The notes under the pieces: model-generated
Database searches by the model: none
The model's input: the letters and a program-made list of their open reading frames with translations, nothing else
Told to the model about the DNA's origin: nothing
Made by a program: the position numbers and the translations under genes
NCBI GenBank assembly: GCA_900772415.1
Contig: CAAHEC010000063.1
Coordinates: forward strand, 62,001-126,000
Length of the DNA: 64,000 nt
DNA from: Bacilli bacterium
GTDB lineage: Bacteria > Bacillota_I > Bacilli_A > RF39 > UBA660
Reading direction: 5' to 3'
Shown here: piece after piece, positions 18,471 through 27,348 of the stretch
Numbering within the stretch: the first letter of the stretch is position 1
Layout of the letters: every line of letters starts with the position of its first letter

Positions 18471-18512
18471 ACAAACGAATGTTTGAAAAATCAATCGTGC
18501 GTTAAACTTTTT
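18471..18512 (-). promoter_or_regulatory. recG promoter with a palindrome in the spacer
   Basis: On the minus strand TTGATT, 18 bases, TATAAT. The spacer contains CAAACATTCGTTTG, a symmetric CAAAC-N4-GTTTG site (about 18475-18488). This has the 5-4-5 geometry of a Firmicute LexA box but with A/T in place of the conserved G/C at the second position of each arm, so the repressor identity is uncertain. Confidence 0.5.
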
Positions 18513-18524
18513 TAAAAAAATAAT

Positions 18525-18619
18525 AAAAAAAGGTTGACTTTTACACCCTTTTCGATTAGTATAAATGGCACCAGCTCTGGAAAAACCAAAGCTGGCGCTA
18601 GTATCACAACTAGCCAACC
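18525..18619 (-). ncRNA. candidate structured RNA between recG and gerA (strand inferred)
   Basis: A long stem GCGCCAGCTTTGG / CCAGAGCTGGTGC (18586-18598 with 18568-18580) with a U5 loop, a small hairpin CTAGT...ACTAG, and a closing stem GGTTGGCT / AGTCAACC (18612-18619 with 18532-18539) followed by seven U. Read on the minus strand all pairs hold, with three G-U wobbles; read on the plus strand the same three become A-C mismatches. That asymmetry favours a minus-strand transcript. No clear promoter is visible, and no known family is recognised. Confidence 0.45.
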
Positions 18620-18635
18620 CCTTTTTATTCTTTTT

Positions 18636-18672
18636 GAGATTGCATGGGAAACCGTGTGATCTCCTTTTTTTT
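18636..18672 (+). terminator. strong plus-strand terminator upstream of the gerA operon
   Basis: GAGATTGCATGG (18636-18647), loop GAAA, CCGTGTGATCTC (18652-18663), then C and eight U. Twelve continuous pairs with three G-U on the plus strand; the minus strand would have A-C mismatches. It ends about 50 bases before the gerAA start, so it stops some transcript entering from the left, possibly one from the TTGACT-N17-TAGTAT sequence at 18535-18563. Confidence 0.8.
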
Positions 18673-18702
18673 GAATTTTTTTTAAAATTTAGTTAATAAT
18701 AT
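18671..18702 (+). promoter_or_regulatory. putative gerA operon promoter
   Basis: TTGAAT (18671-18676) with TAATAAT/TAATATT 17-20 bases downstream. The sequence could serve sigma-A or, given the target genes, the forespore sigma factor SigG (TGAATw...); the two cannot be told apart by eye. Confidence 0.35.
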
Positions 18703-18720
18703 TTAAAAAAGAGGGATAAT

Positions 18721-20169
18721 ATGACAATATCAAAAACAAAAGAAAAAGTTATAGAAGAAATAAAAAAAAGAACTGGAGATGCACCCGATGTAACATATAA
18801 AAATTATCCAATCGGAAATAAATCAATTACGTTTATATATTCAAATAGTGTAAGTAGTCAAAATGATATAAATGATTTTATATTAAGAAGGTTAGATGAA
18901 GAAGGCGCAAAACTTTTAGATAAAGATATCTTTTCATACGTTAAAAATTTTATTCCAAATAACACTGCCATCTTAATAAGTACAATAAAAGATGCTTTAT
19001 ATTATCTTTTTAATGGGTTTACACTAGTTTTATTTGATGATGAAAAGAAAATAATTGCGTTTGAAAATAAGGCTAATCTAACAAGTAGTGTTAAAAGAAG
19101 CGAAAATGAAAAAAGTCTTAAAGGACCGCTTGATTCTTTTACCGAAAATTATCAATCAAACATTGGAATGATAAGAAGAAGACTAAAAACGGAAGATTTA
19201 TGGATTAAGGAAGTAACTGTTGGTGAAAAAAGTAAAACAAAAGTTGCTCTTTTTTATTTAAATGGTGTATGTGATAAAAAGTTAATTGATAAAATATACA
19301 AAAAAATTAAAAACATAAAAATCGATTACGTAGGAAATTCCAATTATATAATTGATGCCATAAGTAATTCTAATAGAGCGATATTCCCTATTACACTTCC
19401 AACTGAAAGACCTGATTTAGCATGCCAAATGCTTCTTCAGGGAAGATGCGTCCTTATGTGTGAAAACTCAAATGAAGTTGTAATATTACCTTGCACATTT
19501 ATTGATTTTTTTAAAACACCAGATGATTATTACGAAAAAAGTCTTAATGTATTTGCAAGTAGAGTAATAAGAATAATATCCCTTATACTTACTTTATTAA
19601 CACCAGCAATTTATATATCTCTTATGGCTTACAACTTAGAGGCTATACCAAGTGGTCTTTTAATTAATTTTTCAATTCAAAGAGATGGTGTTCCCTTTAC
19701 CACGGTATTTGAAATTTTAGTTATGAGTTTTATGTTTCAAATTTTAAGAGAAAGTGATTTAAGATTTCCTGGTAAGGGTGGAAGTTCTATTTCAATAGTT
19801 GGAGCTTTAGTATTGGGGCAAGCTGCCGTTGAGGCCGGTATAGTTTCCCCAATCACAATTATAATAGTTGGAATTTCATCTGTTTCATCTTTGTGTTTTT
19901 CATCTATTGAATTTATAAACTCTATTAGGTGGTGGAGACTTTTATTAATTATTTTAGCTTCTCTTTTTGGGTTTATTGGTGTAATGTTTGGGTGCCTTAT
20001 AATGCTTGCAATACTTGTATCACAAAAATCTTGTGGAAAGCCTTACCTATCTCCTTTTGAACCATTTAATAAAGAAGCTCAAAAAGATGCAATATTAGAG
20101 TTTAAAGATGTTAAACTAAATCCTAAAAACATATACACTAAGGAGGATTATGATGAAAAAGATATTTAA
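18721..20169 (+). CDS. spore germination receptor subunit A (GerAA/SpoVAF family)
   Basis: A 482-residue subunit of a nutrient germinant receptor of the spore inner membrane. The N-terminal ~250 residues are hydrophilic and carry the family pattern RLKTEDLWIKEVTVGEKSKT (the usual 'k...vGrrskt' region) and later TLPTERPDLACQMLLQGRCVL. The C-terminal half has five or so membrane helices including the conserved LRESDLRFPGKGGSSISIVGALVLGQAAVEAG run. It overlaps the next gene by 20 bases, which indicates a tightly coupled operon. Confidence 0.95.
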   Translation: MTISKTKEKVIEEIKKRTGDAPDVTYKNYPIGNKSITFIYSNSVSSQNDINDFILRRLDEEGAKLLDKDIFSYVKNFIPNNTAILISTIKDALYYLFNGFTLVLFDDEKKIIAFENKANLTSSVKRSENEKSLKGPLDSFTENYQSNIGMIRRRLKTEDLWIKEVTVGEKSKTKVALFYLNGVCDKKLIDKIYKKIKNIKIDYVGNSNYIIDAISNSNRAIFPITLPTERPDLACQMLLQGRCVLMCENSNEVVILPCTFIDFFKTPDDYYEKSLNVFASRVIRIISLILTLLTPAIYISLMAYNLEAIPSGLLINFSIQRDGVPFTTVFEILVMSFMFQILRESDLRFPGKGGSSISIVGALVLGQAAVEAGIVSPITIIIVGISSVSSLCFSSIEFINSIRWWRLLLIILASLFGFIGVMFGCLIMLAILVSQKSCGKPYLSPFEPFNKEAQKDAILEFKDVKLNPKNIYTKEDYDEKDI

Positions 20170-21358
20170 AATAACCATTTTTATAATTATCCTATTTACC
20201 TTAAGTGGTTGTTTTAATTACAAAGAAATAAATGATTATGCAATAGTATCAGGTATATCAATTGATGAAAATAAAGAAAAAAGTGTAGATAAATATAAAG
20301 TGGGAATACAAATAATGAATGCTAAAAAAGATGAAGAATCAGATAGTAGTTTAATAACATTTTATGAAGCTAGCGGAAAAACAATATATGATGCTCTTGA
20401 AAAAATAATGCTTGATTCTCCAAAAGAATTATACTTAGGTCATAATGAGGTTGTTGTAATAAGTGAAGAATTATTAAAAAAAGAAAATCCTCTTAATTAT
20501 CTGGATTACTTTATGAGAGACCCAGAGTCTGAAAAAGATGCTGCAGTTATGGTTTCAAAAGAAAAAGATGCATCAAGTATTTTAAAAATAATTACTCCCC
20601 TTGAAACACTTCCATCTAAAAATTTAAGATCAACTTTGTCGGTTGCGGATAACTTTAGTGGTATTTTAACAGTTGTTACAATAGATGAATTTATATCTGA
20701 TTTATCAAATTCAAAAACAGAAGCAATTATTCCATCTGTAAAAATAGTAGGAAAAATAAATAATGGTAAAAAAATGGACAATATAAAAGAAAGTAATCCT
20801 AATACCAAATTAACATTTGATACCCTTGGATACTTTAAAAATAATAAACTTAAAGGATATTTAACTACTAATGAAAGTGTTGGATATAATTTTTTAGCTA
20901 ATGTTGCTAAAGAAAATTACGTAAATGTTAAATGCGATAGTAAAAATTACGCAACATTAAAACTTGTTAACAACAATTTTAAAGAAAAACTTTATTATGA
21001 AAATAATAATCCAATAATAAATATTGAAACAAAAATTAATGCTGATCTTTTAGAATATAATTGTAAATCAGACTTTTTAATTGATGATAAAGTAATAAAA
21101 AAATTAGAGATTAAAGCAAAAAATAGAGTTAATACCTTAATGAATGAAGCAATAGATAAACTATACGTTAAAGAAAAGGTCGATGTACTTAAATATGCAG
21201 AAAAATTTTATAGTAAGAAATATAAAGAAACTAAAAAATTAGGTTATAAAAATAAAGATATATTAAATAAAATAAGTTTTAAATTTAATACTAATGTACA
21301 AATAAAATCAACTGAGCTTTCTATAAAATCAGTTAGAAAGGAAAATAGTTATGAATAA
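20153..21358 (+). CDS. Ger(x)C family spore germination lipoprotein
   Basis: 401 residues. A signal peptide ends in LSGC (lipobox), followed at once by the family signature FNYKEINDYAIVSGISID. Later SGKTIYDALEKIMLDSPKELYLGHNEVVVISEEL is the typical GerAC domain 1. It is the lipoprotein subunit that sits on the outer face of the spore inner membrane with the A and B subunits. AGGAGG is upstream of two adjacent ATG codons; the second (20153) has the better distance. It overlaps the B-subunit gene by eight bases. Confidence 0.95.
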   Translation: MKKIFKITIFIIILFTLSGCFNYKEINDYAIVSGISIDENKEKSVDKYKVGIQIMNAKKDEESDSSLITFYEASGKTIYDALEKIMLDSPKELYLGHNEVVVISEELLKKENPLNYLDYFMRDPESEKDAAVMVSKEKDASSILKIITPLETLPSKNLRSTLSVADNFSGILTVVTIDEFISDLSNSKTEAIIPSVKIVGKINNGKKMDNIKESNPNTKLTFDTLGYFKNNKLKGYLTTNESVGYNFLANVAKENYVNVKCDSKNYATLKLVNNNFKEKLYYENNNPIINIETKINADLLEYNCKSDFLIDDKVIKKLEIKAKNRVNTLMNEAIDKLYVKEKVDVLKYAEKFYSKKYKETKKLGYKNKDILNKISFKFNTNVQIKSTELSIKSVRKENSYE

Positions 21359-22457
21359 TAAAATATCAAGTACTCAAATAAGTATGCTTTTAACTTTAAT
21401 AAGTTTAAGTATGTATATAGGTCTAAGTGATGTAATATTGCTTAGAAAGGCCAATAATGGTGTTTTAATAGGAGTTATAATTGGTGCTATAATAGGACTT
21501 ATTCCCATACTAATGTATTTAAAAATAAATAATACACATACAAACCTTAATATATTTGAAAAAAATAAAAAACTTTTTAAAAAACCAATAGCAAATCTAT
21601 TTAATGCATTAATATTTTTATTTTATTTGTTTTTATTTATCGTATCAATTAGAGCATCAGTTATATTTGTAACAAGTAAATACCTACAAAACACACCATT
21701 TTATTTTGTTGGAACACTTATTTTAATAACCGTTTTTATAATCAGCTTAAAGGGTATAGAAGTAATATCTAGAATATCACAAATCTCATTTATAATAAGT
21801 TTAATCTTAGTAATTATAATAGAAATTCTACTTTTTCATTATATAGAAATAGATAATATACTACCTATTATAATAAATAAAAAATATGTATTTAAAATAA
21901 TAGATGCCGCTATATATGAAGCTTGTTCCTCAGCTTTATTATCTATTTTACTTTTAACAATTAACAAAGATAAAATAATAGATAAAAAAAGATTTAATAA
22001 AACCTTTTTAATTTTTTATGCAATATCACAGATAGCTTTGTTAATTGTAATGTTTTACGTTCTATCTTGTTTTGGCTATAATATGGCAACTTTATTTAGA
22101 TATCCAGAATATATACTTCTTAAAAAAATAGGAATAACATCATCTGGTCTGCACATAGAAAATTTACTTGCTTTTAGATGGCTCTTTTACATATTGGCAC
22201 TTTCCTACTCATCTTTATTTGGAATTAAAACTTACATAGAAAGTATAAATAAAAATAAAAAAATAAATTTTGTTTCTATTATGTTAATAAGTTTGTTATC
22301 ACTTATTTTTGCAAATACACAATTTGGAAACATCCCACACTCTATTATGATAATAAAAAAATATTATGTCCCTTTTATTGCTATTCCTATATTTATAATT
22401 CTAACAATAATTTTTATAAAGTGTTTAAAAGAAAAGAAAATATTAAATTCAAATTGA
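21351..22457 (+). CDS. GerAB-type spore germination permease
   Basis: 368 residues with about ten membrane helices and the GerAB/amino-acid-permease fold start ISSTQISMLLTLISLSMYIG. This subunit binds the germinant in characterised receptors. It is the last gene of the operon; the order here is A-C-B rather than the A-B-C of Bacillus gerA. The stop lies six bases before the stop of the convergent SOD-like gene, and I see no obvious terminator between them. Confidence 0.93.
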   Translation: MNNKISSTQISMLLTLISLSMYIGLSDVILLRKANNGVLIGVIIGAIIGLIPILMYLKINNTHTNLNIFEKNKKLFKKPIANLFNALIFLFYLFLFIVSIRASVIFVTSKYLQNTPFYFVGTLILITVFIISLKGIEVISRISQISFIISLILVIIIEILLFHYIEIDNILPIIINKKYVFKIIDAAIYEACSSALLSILLLTINKDKIIDKKRFNKTFLIFYAISQIALLIVMFYVLSCFGYNMATLFRYPEYILLKKIGITSSGLHIENLLAFRWLFYILALSYSSLFGIKTYIESINKNKKINFVSIMLISLLSLIFANTQFGNIPHSIMIIKKYYVPFIAIPIFIILTIIFIKCLKEKKILNSN

Positions 22458-22463
22458 TATTTT

Positions 22464-22907
22464 TTACATATATTGCTTAAATATTTTCCCGCATCCTATT
22501 TTTCTTCCAAAAGTTTTAGTATTATTATCACTTACAGCTTCATGAATTATAACTAATTTATCCTCTATATCATAAATTTTAAATCTTGTCGTATAAAACT
22601 TCATATAAGCATATCCACTATTAGAAAATAATAAAGGCATATCTCCTGCATGATATGGATGATTAGTATTAGTTGGATTATAATGTTCTCCTACGTTTAC
22701 AAATTCTCCAGAACTTGATAAATCACAGTTTTTACCATCATGAATATGAATTGGAAAAAGTTCATATGATTTATATCCAGGAAGATTAGACACTTCTACT
22801 TCTACCATTACCCCATCTTTAAAAGGTTTAAAGTATGCTATTCCATTTAAATTAGGTGAAGATATATCACCTTTTATATGTGCTACCAAATACATATTAT
22901 CATTCAA
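22464..22907 (-). CDS. Cu/Zn superoxide dismutase-like protein
   Basis: A 147-residue SodC-family beta-barrel protein. All metal ligands can be aligned: HIH (two Cu ligands), GEHYNP (bridging His), NHPYHAGDMP (two Zn His and the Zn Asp) and IIHEAV (last Cu His). The disulphide Cys pair (NCDLSSSGEF and GCGKIF) and the active-site Arg (GRKIGCG) are present. There is no signal peptide, unlike most bacterial SodC, so it is predicted cytosolic or spore-associated, as with Bacillus YojM-like proteins. The start is probably TTG (22905-22907), eight bases after AGG of AGGTGATT; the next in-frame ATG is four codons on but too far from that site. Confidence 0.85.
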   Translation of the reverse strand: MNDNMYLVAHIKGDISSPNLNGIAYFKPFKDGVMVEVEVSNLPGYKSYELFPIHIHDGKNCDLSSSGEFVNVGEHYNPTNTNHPYHAGDMPLLFSNSGYAYMKFYTTRFKIYDIEDKLVIIHEAVSDNNTKTFGRKIGCGKIFKQYM

Positions 22908-22941
22908 AATAATCACCTAATTAAATATATGAAAAAAGGCG

Positions 22942-23844
22942 CTAATTAAACGTCTTTTCAAATAATTTTCTAAATTTTTCTATATCAAAATCAGTTGATA
23001 CTTTAATATTACTTTTATCAGTTAAAGTAATATTACATTGTCCTTTATCCTGACCCCTTGAAACTATTTTTACATTACAAGGTTTAAATGTAACTATACT
23101 AGGATCTACTATACTAGCTATCGTTGTAGGATCAGGTGTTCCAAGACCTACTGTTTTATAATGTTCATAACTAAATTCTATATATTTTTCTGATATTAAA
23201 CCAACAAATCTTGATAAAAGTTTATCAGAATTACGTAAATTTAAAACATAATCCTTTTCAATAAATGATTTAACCCCAACTTCATGAGTTACAAGTTTAA
23301 TATCTTCAATGCCAGAAGACAAAACATATCTAGCTGACGAAGGATCAACATTAACATTAAATTCTAAATATGGTTCTTTATCATCTTCATTATATGTTGT
23401 TCCCATAACCACTAAATGTTTTATTCTATTTTTTAGCTTTTTATCTTTCTTTAGTGCAGATGCAAGGTTAGTTAGTGGTCCAAGACAAATTATAGTTAAA
23501 TCATCTTTATATTTTTTTGATGATTTTATTATAAAATCCTCTGCAGAGGTTTTAGAAAATTTCTTTTTAGACATTGAATCTGTAAATACTGCATAACCTA
23601 GTCCATCTTTACCATGTGCATATTCTGCTGTTTCGTGATTACACTTATTTTCTTTTTTACCCTTATACATTCTTATGTTAGTTCCTAAAAATTCTTGTAT
23701 TATTTTAAGATTTTTCTCTGCTTTTTTAGGTTCTATATTTCCACTTGATAAAGTAAAACCTATTACATCCAAATTATTTTTAATGCCAAGCATTATTGCA
23801 ATAGCATCATCTATACCAGGATCAGTATCAATAATATATTTCAT
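22942..23844 (-). CDS. inosine/uridine-preferring nucleoside hydrolase
   Basis: 300 residues. The diagnostic calcium-binding start IIDTDPGIDDAIAIMLG is intact, as is the mid-protein NVNVDPSSARYVL block and the LGPLTNLASAL segment. These enzymes split ribonucleosides to base and ribose for salvage. The sequence does not decide between pyrimidine and purine preference. AGGAGG lies upstream of the ATG. Confidence 0.93.
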   Translation of the reverse strand: MKYIIDTDPGIDDAIAIMLGIKNNLDVIGFTLSSGNIEPKKAEKNLKIIQEFLGTNIRMYKGKKENKCNHETAEYAHGKDGLGYAVFTDSMSKKKFSKTSAEDFIIKSSKKYKDDLTIICLGPLTNLASALKKDKKLKNRIKHLVVMGTTYNEDDKEPYLEFNVNVDPSSARYVLSSGIEDIKLVTHEVGVKSFIEKDYVLNLRNSDKLLSRFVGLISEKYIEFSYEHYKTVGLGTPDPTTIASIVDPSIVTFKPCNVKIVSRGQDKGQCNITLTDKSNIKVSTDFDIEKFRKLFEKTFN

Positions 23845-24137
23845 AATAACCTCCTATATTAATATTATATTATTTTTAACTAAAACAGTAAATATAATAA
23901 TATGTTTTTATATAAATAAAATAATTTAAAGCATTATTAATATGTTTGTATATTATTTAATATTTCTATCAAATAACTTTGAAAATTATTCACAGTTTAA
24001 TTATATCGCAACACTTTTTATATTAACTTCTAATTTACTATTTTGATTTTAAAACACGCTTTATTATTATAACTAATATAATTTATATAACAAGCAAAGC
24101 TTTGTATAAAAAAATATTTCAGTTAAGAAATATTTTT
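23845..24137. other. AT-rich gap with a terminator at its right end
   Basis: About 290 bases with no credible reading frame. Next to the map stop, AAATATTTC and GAAATATTT arms with flanking A/T runs (about 24109-24137) make a bidirectional-type terminator serving map on the minus strand. Nothing else is recognisable. Confidence 0.6.
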
Positions 24138-24893
24138 TTAATCTAATCTAGGTGTTAACACTTCATACCCATCTTTTGTGACTAAAATAGTATGTTCAAA
24201 ATGCGCTGCTGGATTACCATCTAATGTTTTAACTCCCCAGTCATCATCAAGTAAATATATGTCATCTTTTCCACCATAGTTAAGCATTGGTTCAATACAT
24301 ATTACCATACCTTCCTTTAATCTAGGGCCAGTACCTTTTGTCCCATAGTTTGGAATATCAGGTGCCTCATGCATATCAGTTCCAATACCATGACCGCATA
24401 ATTCTTTTACTATACCTAAATTATGATTTCTTGCATACACTTCAACAGCATGTGATATATCTCCTATACGGTTACCCGGTTTTACCATTTTTACACCTTC
24501 ATATAAAGCTTTTTCTGTATGTTCCATTAAATACTTCTTTTCATCCGATATATTACCAACAGCATATGTCCAAGCAGCATCTCCCTGGTATCCTTTATAA
24601 CCTATTACAACATCAATTGTAATTATGTCTCCATTTTTTAATTTAGTATTATCTGGTATACCGTGAACTACCATATCATTTACACTAGTACATAAAGTAG
24701 CTGGAAAACCTTCATACCCCTTGCATGATGGAACTCCGTTATTTTTTAATATGAACTCTTCTGCTAAACGGTCAAGTTCTTTAGTTGTTATGCCCTCTTT
24801 TATAAATGGTTTTAAATATTTATGCATCTTTGAAACAAGCATTCCAGCATGTCTCATAAGTTCAATTTCTCTTTCATCTTTTATAGTTATCAT
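24138..24893 (-). CDS. map: methionine aminopeptidase, type I
   Basis: Removes the initiator Met from nascent proteins. 251 residues, standard for type Ia. The metal ligands are visible in ITIDVVIGYKGYQGDAAW (two Asp), GHGIGTDMHEAP (His), CIEPML (Glu) and FEHTILV (Glu region), together with the catalytic His in DMVVHGIP. It sits apart from the ribosomal-protein/secY cluster where map is often found. Confidence 0.97.
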   Translation of the reverse strand: MITIKDEREIELMRHAGMLVSKMHKYLKPFIKEGITTKELDRLAEEFILKNNGVPSCKGYEGFPATLCTSVNDMVVHGIPDNTKLKNGDIITIDVVIGYKGYQGDAAWTYAVGNISDEKKYLMEHTEKALYEGVKMVKPGNRIGDISHAVEVYARNHNLGIVKELCGHGIGTDMHEAPDIPNYGTKGTGPRLKEGMVICIEPMLNYGGKDDIYLLDDDWGVKTLDGNPAAHFEHTILVTKDGYEVLTPRLD

Positions 24894-24956
24894 ACAAATT
24901 CCCTTTCTAATTAATTATTATACATCAATAATTTTAAAATTGGTATTTATTTTAAA

Positions 24957-27347
24957 CTATTCATTAGATTTCAAACTACTTACCATATCTATTTTATTTA
25001 TCCTTCTAGCTAAAAACTTAGATACAAAGTATGATACTAAATACGTACCAATAAATGCTAAAACATAAGTTATAGGTTTTATGTAAACTCCAAAATCATA
25101 GTTCTCATCTAAGCAAACTTTAAATAGGTATGACGTTAAAAAGTATCCCAAAGGAAGTCCTATTATAGTTGATATTATGCATATAATACTATTTTGCTTA
25201 GTAAATATATTTTTTATTTTTCTAGAGTTAAAGCCTAATACCTTAAGTGTTGCAAACTGATATTCTTTTTCTGAATATGAAAGAATTCCCATGTTATAAA
25301 TTATTACAACTCCAAGTAAAATAGCAAATAATATTATTATGATAATCATCTCTCTCATCATTGATAGCATACTTTTAATTGCGGTTTTAAGTTCATCTAT
25401 TCCTTGAACCACATTTACACCATTTATTTGTTTAACGTTTTTTAAATCCTTATTGGTATAAATTGAATCTGGTTTATAATTAATTCCTATACTTTCTATA
25501 TAAGACCTAGTAGCAGTTACACCTTGAACTTCTGGATCACGAATGTAACCTACTATTTTTGATTTATAATAAGTTTTACTTCCGTACACGCGCCAAGATA
25601 TTTTATCTCCTATTTTTAAATTATACTTATCGCTAAATTTATAAGTTACGTAAACACCGTCATTTCTATCTAACGTTTTAAACTTATAATCTTTATTTGC
25701 AAAACGAACATATCCGTTAGAATCATCTACAAATAATGTATTAGCCTCTCTATCATCATTATCATCTTTTATTTCAATGTTAATGGTCATACTAGTATTA
25801 TTACCATATTTATTCGTTAATTCATCTATTCTACTTTGCTTTACGTTTTCTTTTAAGTTAAGTTTATAATCGAAGTTATATAAATCATCAAACTGTATTT
25901 TAATAAAGTTATTCATGCTGTTTAGCATACCAAGTGCACAAACTATTAACGTGCAGCATCCAACAATACCAATAACACCAGTTATGGTTCTAAATTTATT
26001 TCTTATTATGTCCCTTAAGTTCCATTTACTAGAAAAACTCATGTTCTTAAAAATACCTTTAGTTGTTATGTTAAGACTTTTTTCGTTAACGCTTGGAAGT
26101 TCATTTCTTAGGCTGTCGGCTGGTTTTTTTCTAAGTTCTTTATAACAAGTTAAAAACGTAATTATAGAAGTTACTATAACAACTAATAACGAAGCAACAT
26201 AAGTAAGTGGTTTAATAAATACCCTTCCTTCTGGCATTTCAAAGAATGACATTTCAATATTTAAAAATACGCTTCCTAAAAAATATCTACCAAGTAATAT
26301 TCCAAGTAATGCACCTAATAAAGCAACCCAAAAGCCATATCCAACATAATGTATTGTTATTTTATATTTAGAAAATCCTAAAGCTTTAAGGGTACCAATT
26401 TCTAACTTTTGGTTTTTAATAATACGGGTCATTGTTGTTATAACAGAAAGCATTGCAATAAATAAGAATAATCCAGAAAATATTCCAACGTATGCCGCTC
26501 CCTCATCTATCTCACCTTGATACATAGCATACGATGATGTCTTTTCAATAGATATAGTAGCCTTTGCATTTTCTACTTTTTTTTCTATTTCATCTTTTAC
26601 TTTATTTACATCTTTTTTTGTTTTTACATCTACCATTACGTAATTATATGGTATGTTATCTTCAAAGTTAAACGTAGGATTTAATTTATTAAACTCTTCA
26701 TCACTTAAGTTTTTTCCTAACTTACTGCTTAACTTATTCTTAGCCTCATCTTTTATAAACCCTTCAAGTTCATTTGATGACATGTATAAAAATCCATAAG
26801 TTTTATGATTAGGCATTATTTGTGATTCATCTTTTACGTCATATACATGATCCGGAACATATATAAGACCATTTACCTTTTCATTAAACACGTACTCTTC
26901 ATATTTAAATGAGATTTTCTCTCCTACTTTTATGTTGTTTTCTTTCGCATAAAAGTAATCTAACCATACACCACCTTTTTCTTTATCAAATGATGTACCA
27001 TCTTTTACATAAAACTTTGATATGTTATTATCCTCTATAACATTAACCAAATATGATTTATCATTATCTTTAGCATCATTCATAGTTAGCGTAAGTTTTC
27101 TTTCAGCGTCTACTACGTTATTTATGCTTTTTATGTCATTTAAATCATCTTTCGTAAAAGACGTACCAATTACGTTTACATCAGGTAAGTTATTTTTGGT
27201 ATAAAATCTATTTGCAGTATCAGTCATACCATCCATATATGCCTCTATTCCTGCATATACCATTACACCTACCATAACCATTAATAGTATCGTGATAAAC
27301 TGAGATTTATTTTTTAAAACATCCCTTATCATTTTCTTCTTTAACAT
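24957..27347 (-). CDS. FtsX/MacB-type ABC transporter permease
   Basis: 796 residues with the duplicated FtsX layout: an N-terminal helix, a ~220-residue extracytoplasmic domain, three helices (residues ~280-400), then a second extracytoplasmic domain (~455-650) and a final three-helix block. Intracellular motifs IGTLKALGFSKYKI and FATLKVLGFNSRKI end each helix-1 segment, as is usual. It pairs with the ATPase gene one base upstream. Large two-FtsX permeases of this kind export or sense peptides or lipids; the substrate is unknown. A divergent TetR gene likely controls it. Confidence 0.93.
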   Translation of the reverse strand: MLKKKMIRDVLKNKSQFITILLMVMVGVMVYAGIEAYMDGMTDTANRFYTKNNLPDVNVIGTSFTKDDLNDIKSINNVVDAERKLTLTMNDAKDNDKSYLVNVIEDNNISKFYVKDGTSFDKEKGGVWLDYFYAKENNIKVGEKISFKYEEYVFNEKVNGLIYVPDHVYDVKDESQIMPNHKTYGFLYMSSNELEGFIKDEAKNKLSSKLGKNLSDEEFNKLNPTFNFEDNIPYNYVMVDVKTKKDVNKVKDEIEKKVENAKATISIEKTSSYAMYQGEIDEGAAYVGIFSGLFLFIAMLSVITTMTRIIKNQKLEIGTLKALGFSKYKITIHYVGYGFWVALLGALLGILLGRYFLGSVFLNIEMSFFEMPEGRVFIKPLTYVASLLVVIVTSIITFLTCYKELRKKPADSLRNELPSVNEKSLNITTKGIFKNMSFSSKWNLRDIIRNKFRTITGVIGIVGCCTLIVCALGMLNSMNNFIKIQFDDLYNFDYKLNLKENVKQSRIDELTNKYGNNTSMTINIEIKDDNDDREANTLFVDDSNGYVRFANKDYKFKTLDRNDGVYVTYKFSDKYNLKIGDKISWRVYGSKTYYKSKIVGYIRDPEVQGVTATRSYIESIGINYKPDSIYTNKDLKNVKQINGVNVVQGIDELKTAIKSMLSMMREMIIIIILFAILLGVVIIYNMGILSYSEKEYQFATLKVLGFNSRKIKNIFTKQNSIICIISTIIGLPLGYFLTSYLFKVCLDENYDFGVYIKPITYVLAFIGTYLVSYFVSKFLARRINKIDMVSSLKSNE

Positions 27348-27348
27348 A

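Noticed and set aside
18525..18672. Known riboswitch or SRP/6S/tmRNA gene
   Set aside because: I looked for the conserved cores of T-box, TPP, SAM, lysine, FMN, purine, glycine, c-di-AMP, SRP and tmRNA and saw none.
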